Positions 7,560-15,957 of a stretch of 33,128 bases of DNA are shown here, piece by piece. The position numbers were made by a program, and so were the translations under genes. Each line of letters starts with the position of its first letter. Positions within the stretch are counted from its first letter, which is position 1. The DNA is from an uncultured bacterium. GTDB taxonomy: Bacteria > Bacillota > Clostridia > Lachnospirales > Lachnospiraceae. The notes beneath the pieces were generated by a model that worked only from the letters and a program-made list of their open reading frames with translations, had not been told where the DNA came from and searched no databases. The stretch covers positions 1 to 33,128 of the forward strand of contig CALZQA010000024.1 of assembly GCA_945828315.1 (NCBI GenBank), given 5' to 3'.

Positions 7560-8291
7560 TTAAACCTCGATTCTTCCGAAAACCGCACCGAGCCCTTCCT
7601 GAATGACCAGATCCGCACGGCTGTCCATCGGTGTCGCGGATTTGTTTATCAAAACAAGCTTGTTGCCGCGGTAATAGTCGATCAATCCTGCTGCCGGATA
7701 CACGGCAAGCGACGTGCCGCCGATGATGAGCATGTCCGCATGGCTGATATAGTAAACAGCATCCTGCAGTGTCTGATCGTCCAGCCCCTCCTCATAGAGC
7801 ACCACATCTGGCTTTATTTTACCGCCACACGCATCACAGACCGGCACCGGGTCCGGCGACTCCAAGATATACCGTGCATCAAACAGCTTTCCACAGCGCT
7901 GGCAGTAATTGCGGTGCACGCTTCCGTGCAGCTCCAGCACACGCTTGGAACCTGCTGCCTGATGCAATCCGTCAATATTCTGTGTGACGACTGCTTTCAG
8001 TTTGCCCGCTGCCTCCAGCTGCGCCAGCTTCTCATGCGTCACATTGGGCTTTACATCGAGACACAGCATTTTATCCCGGTAAAACCGATAGAACTCTTCC
8101 GGTTTCGCCATATAAAAGCTATGGCTGAGTATCGTCTCCGGAGGATAGTCATATTTCTGATTGTATAATCCGTCCACACTGCGAAAATCCGGTATCCCGC
8201 TCTCCGTACTGACACCTGCTCCACCAAAAAATACGATATTGTCCGACTCCTTTACCATCTGTAAAAATCTTTCCACTACCTCTGACATCAT
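7560..8291 (-). CDS. NAD-dependent protein deacylase (sirtuin, SIR2/CobB family)
   Basis: A 243-residue sirtuin that removes acyl groups from lysines using NAD. The Rossmann NAD site is GGAGVSTESGIPDFRS (residues 23-38), followed by TQNIDGLHQAAGS and the catalytic His122 in LELHGSVHRNYC. The zinc site is C130-x2-C133 and C152-x2-C155. GGTSLAVYPAAG completes the NAD pocket. All key residues are present. Two ATG codons lie in tandem; the first (8291) is better spaced from AAAGGAGG. A good promoter with a small dyad just downstream lies 36-64 bp upstream. Confidence 0.95.
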   Translation of the reverse strand: MMSEVVERFLQMVKESDNIVFFGGAGVSTESGIPDFRSVDGLYNQKYDYPPETILSHSFYMAKPEEFYRFYRDKMLCLDVKPNVTHEKLAQLEAAGKLKAVVTQNIDGLHQAAGSKRVLELHGSVHRNYCQRCGKLFDARYILESPDPVPVCDACGGKIKPDVVLYEEGLDDQTLQDAVYYISHADMLIIGGTSLAVYPAAGLIDYYRGNKLVLINKSATPMDSRADLVIQEGLGAVFGRIEV

Positions 8292-8305
8292 CCTTTGCCT
8301 CCTTT

Positions 8306-8322
8306 ACAGATTAAATATCTGT
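8306..8322. promoter_or_regulatory. Small dyad at the sirtuin transcription start
   Basis: ACAGAT-(5 bp)-ATCTGT lies between the -10 box and the ribosome site, covering the predicted transcription start. This is a position typical of a repressor operator, but the arms are short and the regulator unknown. Confidence 0.3.
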
Positions 8323-8326
8323 CTTT

Positions 8327-8355
8327 ATCATAATCCATTTTTTCATGTCTTGCAA
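8327..8355 (-). promoter_or_regulatory. Promoter of the sirtuin-DUF951 pair
   Basis: TTGCAA (8355-8350), 17-bp spacer, TATGAT (8332-8327) on the minus strand. It lies in the 112-bp gap after spmA. Confidence 0.65.
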
Positions 8356-8403
8356 CGACTTGCCCAGCAAAATCCACGGTTCTGATCCCAGGGGGACATG
8401 ACT

Positions 8404-8991
8404 TTACTTCCCGCCGTTTTTTCCGGCACACATCATCTTGCACAAAATGACCGCCGTCAACGTACTCACCAGCGTCGCCACGATCCCCGGACCGACGATC
8501 GCCGCCGGATTCACGCTGCCGTACTGGCTGCGATAGGCGATCATATTGACCGGTATGAGCTGCAGGGAGGAAATGTTCAGCACGAGAAATGTACACATCT
8601 CCCGACTGGCGATTCCCCTTTTCTCCCCGGAGAGCAGCTTCAGCTCCTGCATCGCCTCCAGCCCAGCCGGTGTGGCAGCCCAGCCCAATCCAAAGATATT
8701 TGCAATAAAATTAGTAGCGATCAGTTCATTCGCACGGCTCTCCTGTTGCAATCCCGGAAACAGGAATTTCAGCAGGGGACGCAGCCTCTTTGTGCAGGCT
8801 GCCAGCATCCCCGTCTCCTGTGCGATCTCCATCAGCCCGCTCCACATGGCGACCACGCCCGCCATGGCGATTGCCAGATTGACCGCCTCTTTTGCAGAGT
8901 CAACTGACGCCTCCGTGATCAACCCAAAACCGCCGTGCAAAGCACCGAAGATCACGCCGATCACGATCATACCGCCCCAAAGATAGTTCAT
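8404..8991 (-). CDS. spmA: Spore maturation protein A
   Basis: A 195-residue multi-pass membrane protein of the nucleoside-recognition (Gate) fold, needed with SpmB for spore core dehydration and heat resistance in Bacillus and Clostridium. The start MNYLWGGMIVIGVIFGALHG, the FIANIFGLGWAATPAGLEAM block and the C-terminal SVNPAAIVGPGIVATL match SpmA. Length equals the family. A CGGAG ribosome site precedes the ATG. It is divergent from spmB, 157 bp away, whereas the usual arrangement is spmA followed by spmB in one operon. Confidence 0.93.
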   Translation of the reverse strand: MNYLWGGMIVIGVIFGALHGGFGLITEASVDSAKEAVNLAIAMAGVVAMWSGLMEIAQETGMLAACTKRLRPLLKFLFPGLQQESRANELIATNFIANIFGLGWAATPAGLEAMQELKLLSGEKRGIASREMCTFLVLNISSLQLIPVNMIAYRSQYGSVNPAAIVGPGIVATLVSTLTAVILCKMMCAGKNGGK

Positions 8992-9148
8992 ATATGTACA
9001 CTCCGTATGACTTTTCGTATCATGCCATCACGGTCTCAGCAGTAAATGCTTCGACTTTTCTGAATAGCTACGATTTTCTTATAATATATGCACCTCTCCA
9101 GCCAAATGTTCATATACTAATACAGAATGCAGTCCTATGGAGCAGCAT

Positions 9149-9676
9149 ATGTCCTTTTTACTTTTTTTGTCGGATGCAGTGATTCCTATATTTGTCTTTG
9201 TGATCGTCGGTTATGGATTATTAACAGGCTGCAATATCTACGATACATTTATCCACGGCGCTGTACGTGGATTAAAGATTGTTGTGCAGATCCTCCCGAC
9301 ACTCATCGGGCTCATGGTCGCGGTCGGGATCCTGCGCGCCAGCGGCTTTATGGGATGGTTTGCCGGACTGCTCGCACCGCTTTGTGAGCTGGTACATTTT
9401 CCCGCAGACCTCTTGTCTGTCGCCTTTGTAAAGCTGTTTTCCTCCTCCGCCGCCACCGGACTGGCCCTGGACATTTTCAAGGAGTACGGAACCGACTCCC
9501 TGCAGGGGCTTGGCGTCTCCATCATGCTCAGCTGCACGGAATCCGCCTTTTACACGATGTCTGTCTACTTCATGTCCGTCAAGATCCGCAAAACGCGCTG
9601 GACGCTGCCCTGTGCGCTGCTCGCTACGCTCGCCGGGATCATAATGAGCGTCGCACTGGCGTACGCGATGATATAA
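9149..9676 (+). CDS. spmB: Spore maturation protein B
   Basis: A 175-residue membrane protein, partner of SpmA. Family features are IYDTFIHGAVRGLKIVVQ, LPTLIGLMVAVGILRASG and FSSSAATGLALDIFKEYGTD, followed by MLSCTESAFYTMSVYF. The ATG at 9149 is preferred over 9137 because GGAG (9139-9142) sits 6 bp before it and nothing resembling a ribosome site precedes the other. It is divergent from spmA and convergent with the following 905-residue gene. Confidence 0.92.
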   Translation: MSFLLFLSDAVIPIFVFVIVGYGLLTGCNIYDTFIHGAVRGLKIVVQILPTLIGLMVAVGILRASGFMGWFAGLLAPLCELVHFPADLLSVAFVKLFSSSAATGLALDIFKEYGTDSLQGLGVSIMLSCTESAFYTMSVYFMSVKIRKTRWTLPCALLATLAGIIMSVALAYAMI

Positions 9677-9720
9677 ATTACTTATATTCCTCCCAACACC
9701 TTACCGGCAGGACGGACGAT

Positions 9721-12438
9721 CTAATGCGTCCCCCAGCTCTCATAGTCACTGTGCAGATAATACTTCGTGTCAAACAAAAGACAATCTCCATCTGCAAATG
9801 CAAAATGATTGCCGAAACAATCCGTCCGATCATACATAAATCCCTGCAGACGCCACATGTCACAATATCCTTTCGCGCTGTTTACTGTATTGGCATAACT
9901 CAAATGTCCTGTTTGGAAAGCACCGGCTGGATACGAGCACACCTCAAACTGCACCAACAGATAACCGTCGCGTAAAAATACCGGATCACGCTGTCCGATG
10001 CGCCCGCCGCGCTGCCGGATGTAACTGTCCAGATCGATATCTGCATCCACCAGATACAGATCAGGCGAAAGCTGGTATTCCCCGTCCCACACCTGAACGG
10101 ACTGCGCACGCAAAACCGGATCGGACACGTTTCGCGTCTCAACCGGAAAAAAGCTGCGATCCGAAGCTGTCAGCATCAACGGTACATAAACCTCCGACAG
10201 ATCATTTTTTCGATATAGGCGCACTTGCTTCCGCCCGCTTCCGTCACGGGATATATAATAATAGGTAGGGATCAGTGCGATCCGATCGTCGCTACCCCTC
10301 ATATCACCGATAGTTTTCAGCTGTATTTTCACACGATAACCTAGTCCAACAGCCCGTGCAGAAAGGTTGTACGGATGATCTCCGGGAATAATTGGCAATA
10401 TTCCCTGTGCCGCGCGCTCCGGCAACACATCTCCCTCCAGATTCTTTTTTCCGACCCAAAACGCATACATGCTCCTCGACCCGTCTGACTCATAAAATAC
10501 GCTCCACCAGCGCGGATAATCCACGATATCTATCACTGCAAGATCATACATGCGCCCGACGACTGTTACCGTCAGCTCGTCATATGCACCGTAATCTGAC
10601 AGTTCCAAATTTGCAAGATATCCGTTCAGATCCATGCCGCCGCGCATAGCAGCTGCATTTTTTGCGATCGTACGGTAGCGGATCCGATAGTCCCCTTCCT
10701 GCACACCCACCGGAAGATAAAATGTCTTGTCAGAAGCAGGAAGATCGATCCATGTGTCTTTCGCATATCGTATGTCGCTGTCATATACCTCAAAAGGAAA
10801 CCGTATCTGGCGCAGCGCCGTATACTTCTCATAATCCCGGGTTCCATATCCCTTCTGGTCCTTATGTGTCCCAACCGTAGATACCCCGACCGTAAAATTC
10901 CGCCCCAGCACAAGACTGAAATGTGCAGTCGGTATGACCTGCTGATTATGAGCAATGTCATCCGTGATCCCACCCTTGCACACGACAGGAGTATGGACCA
11001 CCACCGGATTTACATTCTTTATCACATGCTGTTCCATCTGTTTATCCCGTTCCAATACATCCCGATAAAATGCCACTGCATAAGTATCATAGCTATTATT
11101 GCGCTTTGTATGTGGAAGTGTCATATCTTCACTGCGGAATGACTGCAATCGTTCACCATGCATTCTCGCCGGTTCCGGTGCCATAGCCTTTGCAAATGAA
11201 CCGTCCAGAATCACTTCTCCATCAATTGCCAGTTCATCATTTCTTACCCACACGTCTCCCGCCGTCTCCTGTGCGATCCGTTCCAGTTCTTCACCGCTGA
11301 TGCAGACTCCACTCGACAGATCACCGCCATAGACAGATGTTCCATATGTTGGTATTTGTATATAGCTACCACGGTCACGTTCCAGTATCAAGTGCAATGT
11401 ATACAGATCCTTGCACTCCAGCGGAAACACCGGTAATGCTTCATTTTCCACGACAACCTTTTCCAGCGCATATAACTCCAGGTTGTTAATCCGATAGTAC
11501 GAATACGGGCGGTTAACATAATATGTCATCATGGTTGTAAATGATTCTGTTGAGACACCCTCCTCCGTTTCTACCTGATACGTATATGTCACCGCGATCT
11601 CTACAGGTACAGACACCGTTCCGTAACAGTGCAGCAGCCTCCCCTCATAATAATATTTCTGCAGTTGACCGGTCACAAAAGCATCCTCTCCGGTTGGAAT
11701 GCCCTTCGTCACATCAAATGCAGGATCTTCTTCCGATGCCGCCCGGATCCGCAATACAGAGCATGCTCTGCACTCCTCTTCGCCATACGCGATCCGAACC
11801 TGCTCCTCATCGTCCCTGCTGTCTTCCGGTTCCAGTTTGTCCGGAAGCCGCGGAAAACTGACTGCTTTGTTATAATGCGTCCGCAGAGCCTGCGCATCTG
11901 CCCAGTCTCTGGCATTCATGATTCCGGCAGCAGTTGTATACACCTCTCCATGCAAAATACCGCTTTCATCCATAGAGCCAAGCGCCCTGCCGTTTTCCAC
12001 TACTGTCATGATCGCATCCAGATAAACGATGCCGCCGTTTTGGTACAGTTCCTTCTGCCAATCTGCCGATGCAGCACCGATCTTTGCGAAGATCAGATCC
12101 TTCTCACATTTAAAATATGTAAAAATATAATCCGGATCCGCCGGATCCGGCCGGGACGCTCCGTTCTGTTCCAGTATTAAGCGTACACTTTCCGCTCCTG
12201 CGGATGCTTCCGGTGTGCGCTTCATTGTCCAGCCGATCGTTTTGTAACGCACGCTGCTGCCCGCTTTTTTATCCCGTGTTGTCATCAAAAGATTTCCATT
12301 GGAATCAAACTTCAGACTTTCATGATAGAGATCTGTCTCATCCGCAGCCGCCGTCAGCGGCCGGAAAAAACATACCGACAAGAGCAGCCCGGTCAGCAAA
12401 ATGATCCGCACCGCAGCCATCGGTTTTTGTTTGTTCAT
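9721..12438 (-). CDS. Large secreted protein of unknown function (DUF5704-like)
   Basis: A 905-residue protein with a clear signal peptide: MNKQKPMAAVRII, a hydrophobic core and a likely cleavage after residues 30-31 (TAAA|DETD). There is no lipobox, sortase motif or C-terminal membrane helix, so it is probably released or held by other means. The N-terminal region contains RYKTIGWT (64-71), which I associate, with limited confidence, with the DUF5704 family of large firmicute surface proteins. The rest is predicted beta-rich, with many Tyr-rich strands and RYRTI/KTIGD echoes later on. I see no catalytic motif. AAAAGGAGGG precedes the ATG. It stands alone, convergent with spmB and divergent from the DUF885 gene. 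Confidence 0.75.
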   Translation of the reverse strand: MNKQKPMAAVRIILLTGLLLSVCFFRPLTAAADETDLYHESLKFDSNGNLLMTTRDKKAGSSVRYKTIGWTMKRTPEASAGAESVRLILEQNGASRPDPADPDYIFTYFKCEKDLIFAKIGAASADWQKELYQNGGIVYLDAIMTVVENGRALGSMDESGILHGEVYTTAAGIMNARDWADAQALRTHYNKAVSFPRLPDKLEPEDSRDDEEQVRIAYGEEECRACSVLRIRAASEEDPAFDVTKGIPTGEDAFVTGQLQKYYYEGRLLHCYGTVSVPVEIAVTYTYQVETEEGVSTESFTTMMTYYVNRPYSYYRINNLELYALEKVVVENEALPVFPLECKDLYTLHLILERDRGSYIQIPTYGTSVYGGDLSSGVCISGEELERIAQETAGDVWVRNDELAIDGEVILDGSFAKAMAPEPARMHGERLQSFRSEDMTLPHTKRNNSYDTYAVAFYRDVLERDKQMEQHVIKNVNPVVVHTPVVCKGGITDDIAHNQQVIPTAHFSLVLGRNFTVGVSTVGTHKDQKGYGTRDYEKYTALRQIRFPFEVYDSDIRYAKDTWIDLPASDKTFYLPVGVQEGDYRIRYRTIAKNAAAMRGGMDLNGYLANLELSDYGAYDELTVTVVGRMYDLAVIDIVDYPRWWSVFYESDGSRSMYAFWVGKKNLEGDVLPERAAQGILPIIPGDHPYNLSARAVGLGYRVKIQLKTIGDMRGSDDRIALIPTYYYISRDGSGRKQVRLYRKNDLSEVYVPLMLTASDRSFFPVETRNVSDPVLRAQSVQVWDGEYQLSPDLYLVDADIDLDSYIRQRGGRIGQRDPVFLRDGYLLVQFEVCSYPAGAFQTGHLSYANTVNSAKGYCDMWRLQGFMYDRTDCFGNHFAFADGDCLLFDTKYYLHSDYESWGTH

Positions 12439-12581
12439 GTGAATCCCTCCTTTTATTCCTGCTGCAGATCGCTCTCTAATGCTCGTTTCTGCAACGTATT
12501 CATATCATCGGGATTCGGAACATAGAATCTAAAGACATTAGAATTAGGGCTTTATTTTAGCATAGTCCCGGAAAAAGTGCA
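12439..12581. other. Divergent intergenic region
   Basis: This 143-bp gap separates the 905-residue gene from the DUF885 gene. It holds the ribosome site of the first. No -35/-10 pair with good spacing stands out for either gene. Confidence 0.5.
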
Positions 12582-14393
12582 ATGACAGGTGTAAAGATCA
12601 AGGCAATCATGAAAAAAGGATCAGAAAACAAGAAAGCGAGGATCGGACTCCGGCTGGCAGGTCTGGGGCTATGCATTGCCATACTTTTTACCGGCAGCAT
12701 GTCTGCTTTTTCCTCATTACAAGCGAAAAAACAGCCGGATTTCTCCTCCTACACACAGCTCCTCTTTCGGGAACAGCTCTCTGCAGATACGATCGGCCTC
12801 CATTATACCCTGGCACATCCGGAAAACTATGGGATCACAAGCCACGAGATATCACTCGGCTCTCTGGATGAGGCAAATATTCTCTCTACACGCCTCTCCT
12901 GTGAAAATATCCGTGCCGCATGCAGTCGCTTCGACTACGACTCGCTGAACATCGATGAGCAGCTGACCTATGATATCCTCAGTTACACACTGGACCAGAA
13001 CCTGACAGGCTGTACTTACTACTACTATGAAGAGCCCTTAAACCCCATCAATGGGATTCAGGCAGAGCTTCCCGTGCTGCTGGCGGAATATACCTTTCGC
13101 AGTCAGAGCGATGTGGAAGACTATCTAGCTCTGCTGGCAGTTGTTCCCGATTATTTTTCAGAAATCGTGACCTTTGAAGAGCAGAAGTCTGCAAAAGGAC
13201 TTTTTATGCCTACGTTTGCCACGGACGCTGTCATTGCGCAGCTTTCATCCCTGCTCTCTCCACCTGCTTTTTCCTGCCTGACCGAAACCTTTCCGAAAAA
13301 GCTGGAGGATGTTCCCGGGCTGAGTGAGGAATATCGAACTGCTTACATAGAAGAACATCAGACACTCATTGATGAAAGTCTCATCCCTGCATATGAAGCA
13401 CTCAGCACCGCCCTCTCCCGTTTGCGGGAGACTTCAAAAAATGAAGGCGGACTCTGTCACCTTCCGGGAGGATCCGATTACTATTCTTATCTGGTGAAAA
13501 AAACGACTGCCAGTCCGCACACTGTTTCTGAACTGAATGAGATGATAGCAGAAGAAAGACAACAAGATTTGTCTGAATTGGTAAAAATTATAAAATCTGA
13601 CCCTGATATTTTGTCTCAGATGTCTAACGTGAAGTTAAAGTGGAACACACCGGATGAGATGCTGGAACACCTGAAAGCATGCATGGTTTCTGATTTTCCT
13701 GAGGCACCGGATAATGATTACGAGGTAAAGACGGTGGAACCTGTCATGCAAAAATTTCTCTCCCCTGCCTTTTACCTCACCGCTCCGATGGATGATCCGG
13801 ATGAAAACAACATCTATATCAATCCCGCATACAGTCGCTCCGATATCGAACTATTCACTACACTCGCCCACGAAGGCTACCCCGGACATCTGTACGAGAC
13901 GATCAGCTCTTATGAGCAGGATCTTTCACCGCTGCGCCACGTGTTAAACTTTGGCGGATACACAGAAGGGTGGGCAACCTACGTGGAGATGCAGTCCTAT
14001 TACTACGCCGGACTGGACGAAACACTTGCACGTGCACTGCAGCTGAATGCTTCTGCCACCTTAAGTCTCTACGCTTCTATTGATATCGGTGTCCATAAGG
14101 AAAGATGGGATCGCGACATCGTGCTGGAATTTTTGTCGGATTACGGCATCACTTCTGTAGAAGCCGCCGACCATGTGTATGAGCTTGTCGTAGAGACTCC
14201 CGCAAACTACTTAAAGTATTACGTCGGGTACTTAGAATTTCTGGAACTAAAAAAAGATGCCCGCCTCCGCTACTGCTCTGATTATAATGACAAAGCATTT
14301 CATCAGGCACTGCTCTCCATTGGCCCGGCACCTTTTTCCATTATTAAAGAATATTTACCGCTCTACTACGACTCTTCCGCCAGCAATGCCTGA
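12582..14393 (+). CDS. Secreted DUF885-family metallopeptidase-like protein
   Basis: A 603-residue protein with an N-terminal signal or anchor segment (about residues 22-46, GLRLAGLGLCIAILFTG and on). The DUF885 signature includes H430-EGYPG-H436, an HExxxxH-type zinc motif, and about 30 residues on YTEGWATYVEM with the third ligand Glu. INPAYSRSDIELFTTLAHEG and a C-terminal GPAPFSII also fit. Members are thought to be zinc peptidases; the substrate here is unknown. An alternative ATG at 12609 would shorten the N-terminus by nine residues; neither start has a strong ribosome site. The 3' end overlaps rsmI, on the other strand, by 28 bp. Confidence 0.88.
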   Translation: MTGVKIKAIMKKGSENKKARIGLRLAGLGLCIAILFTGSMSAFSSLQAKKQPDFSSYTQLLFREQLSADTIGLHYTLAHPENYGITSHEISLGSLDEANILSTRLSCENIRAACSRFDYDSLNIDEQLTYDILSYTLDQNLTGCTYYYYEEPLNPINGIQAELPVLLAEYTFRSQSDVEDYLALLAVVPDYFSEIVTFEEQKSAKGLFMPTFATDAVIAQLSSLLSPPAFSCLTETFPKKLEDVPGLSEEYRTAYIEEHQTLIDESLIPAYEALSTALSRLRETSKNEGGLCHLPGGSDYYSYLVKKTTASPHTVSELNEMIAEERQQDLSELVKIIKSDPDILSQMSNVKLKWNTPDEMLEHLKACMVSDFPEAPDNDYEVKTVEPVMQKFLSPAFYLTAPMDDPDENNIYINPAYSRSDIELFTTLAHEGYPGHLYETISSYEQDLSPLRHVLNFGGYTEGWATYVEMQSYYYAGLDETLARALQLNASATLSLYASIDIGVHKERWDRDIVLEFLSDYGITSVEAADHVYELVVETPANYLKYYVGYLEFLELKKDARLRYCSDYNDKAFHQALLSIGPAPFSIIKEYLPLYYDSSASNA

Positions 14394-15220
14394 TAGACAT
14401 CTCGCTTGGAGATTCCCCGGTCTTTCGCCACCAGCTTCATGGCTTCCTTCCGGGGAATCTCCTGTGCTTCATAGATCGCCATATGTTCGGAAAAGGACAG
14501 CTCTTCCCAAGCTTTCTGCGCCTGTTCCTCCAACTCCTTCCGCTCCTTCCCGGAAATCACTAAGACATATTCTCCCCGCGGTTCATGGTCTTTAAAGTAT
14601 AATAAGACATCTTCTAATGTCGTTTTCTGAACATCCTCATATTTTTTTGTGAGCTCTCTGCACAGGGAGATTGAACGGTTCCCAAGCACTTCATGTAATT
14701 CCTCCAGTGTCGCGATCAGATGATGCGGCGCCTCATAGAGGATGATCGTGCGTGTCTCGTTCTTCAATTCCTCCAGTATTTTTGCCCGCTCCTTTTTTTC
14801 TCGCGGCAGAAAAGCCTCGAACGTAAAACGTCTGGTGGGCTGGCCGGACATCGTCAGTGCCGTGATGCAGGCGGCTGCTCCCGGCAGGGATGTCACACGG
14901 ATCCCCTCCTCCAGCGCGATGCGCACCAGTTCCTCCCCCGGATCAGAAATACCGGGTGTTCCGGCATCTGTGATCAGCGCGATGTTTTTCCCCTGGCGCA
15001 GCTGCTCCACCAGCTGATATGCTTTTTCTATCTTATTATACTCGTGATAGCTTGTCATCGGCGTATGGATCTCAAAATGGTTTAACAGCTTGATGGAATT
15101 TCTCGTATCCTCCGCCGCGATCAGATCTACTTCCTTTAACGTGCGCAGCACACGGTAGGTGATGTCCTCCAGATTTCCAATGGGTGTTGCACATAAATAT
15201 AAAGTTCCGTTAGTATCCAT
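14366..15220 (-). CDS. rsmI: 16S rRNA (cytidine1402-2'-O)-methyltransferase RsmI
   Basis: A 284-residue SAM-dependent enzyme that 2'-O-methylates C1402 in the decoding centre. The tetrapyrrole-methylase fold is shown by TLYLCATPIGNLEDITYR, LIAAEDTRNSIKLL, ITDAGTPGISDPGEELV and SLPGAAACITAL, then FEAFLPR. The ATG at 15220 (MDTNGTLYLC) is chosen because it has a GGAGATCACGG site and matches the family start; the longer open frame overlaps yabB. It is the last gene of the operon, and its end overlaps the plus-strand DUF885 gene. Confidence 0.95.
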   Translation of the reverse strand: MDTNGTLYLCATPIGNLEDITYRVLRTLKEVDLIAAEDTRNSIKLLNHFEIHTPMTSYHEYNKIEKAYQLVEQLRQGKNIALITDAGTPGISDPGEELVRIALEEGIRVTSLPGAAACITALTMSGQPTRRFTFEAFLPREKKERAKILEELKNETRTIILYEAPHHLIATLEELHEVLGNRSISLCRELTKKYEDVQKTTLEDVLLYFKDHEPRGEYVLVISGKERKELEEQAQKAWEELSFSEHMAIYEAQEIPRKEAMKLVAKDRGISKRDVYQALLAEES

Positions 15221-15938
15221 AAACTTCCGTGATCTCCTCCGTATAGATTCCCGGCTCCCGGAATACAATGACCGGCTTCTCCACCGTGAGCCTTGCATTT
15301 CCGCCGCGCAGTCCCTCGATGAGCACCATGTTCGGCTCCTTATCCACAAAAGGGTGCACCATCTTCATACGCTTCGGCTCGATTCCATGATCATGCATGA
15401 GACAAAAGATCTCCACGAGCCGGAACGGGCGGTGTACCATATAAAAACGTCCCTTCGGCTTTAACAGCTTTGCACTCTGCGCAATAATATCTTCCAGCGT
15501 ACAGAGAACCTCATGTCTCGCGATGGTCTTTGCCTCATCCGCATTCTGTAAGCCATGCTGCCCAATCATATAGGGCGGGTTCGTTGTGATCACATCAAAA
15601 GAAGATGCTCCAAACAGTGTCGAAGCATCCTTAATATCACCGGTCACGATCTCTATTTTCTCCTCCAGCCCGTTATAAGTGACACTGCGTCGCGCCATAT
15701 CCGCGCTCTCCGGCTGGATCTCCAGCCCGGTAAAATGTTTTCCCTGGGTTTTCGCTTCCAGTAAAATAGGAATGATGCCGGTTCCGGTTCCAAGATCCAG
15801 CACCTGCTCTCCTTTTTTTACCTGCGCAAACCCGGATAAAAGCACCGCATCCATGCCGAAGCAGAAACGCTTTTCGCTTTGGATGATGCGGTAACCGTTC
15901 CGCTCAAGATCATCCAGTCGCTCACCCGGTTTCAACAA
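15210..15938 (-). CDS. yabB: tRNA1(Val) adenine-37 N6-methyltransferase family (YabB/TrmN6)
   Basis: A 242-residue class I SAM methyltransferase. Motifs are VLDLGTGTGIIPILL (SAM), FTGLEIQPESADMARR, VTGDIKD, and the catalytic TTNPPYM of N6-adenine enzymes. No in-frame ATG exists before the core; the best start is TTG at 15938 (then LKPGERLDDLERNGYRII), which aligns with the start of B. subtilis YabB and has ACAGGTAAG upstream. The open frame continues upstream only through the repetitive 3' end of ricT in another phase, which is not believed to be coding. It overlaps rsmI by 11 bp. Whether it modifies tRNA1(Val) here is inferred. Confidence 0.88.
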   Translation of the reverse strand: MLKPGERLDDLERNGYRIIQSEKRFCFGMDAVLLSGFAQVKKGEQVLDLGTGTGIIPILLEAKTQGKHFTGLEIQPESADMARRSVTYNGLEEKIEIVTGDIKDASTLFGASSFDVITTNPPYMIGQHGLQNADEAKTIARHEVLCTLEDIIAQSAKLLKPKGRFYMVHRPFRLVEIFCLMHDHGIEPKRMKMVHPFVDKEPNMVLIEGLRGGNARLTVEKPVIVFREPGIYTEEITEVYGY

Positions 15939-15957
15939 ACTGCTTACCTGTTCAAGT

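Noticed and set aside
11629-12180. 183-codon plus-strand frame inside the 905-residue gene
   Set aside because: No ribosome site or recognisable domain; the minus-strand gene has a signal peptide, a strong ribosome site and continuous coding character.
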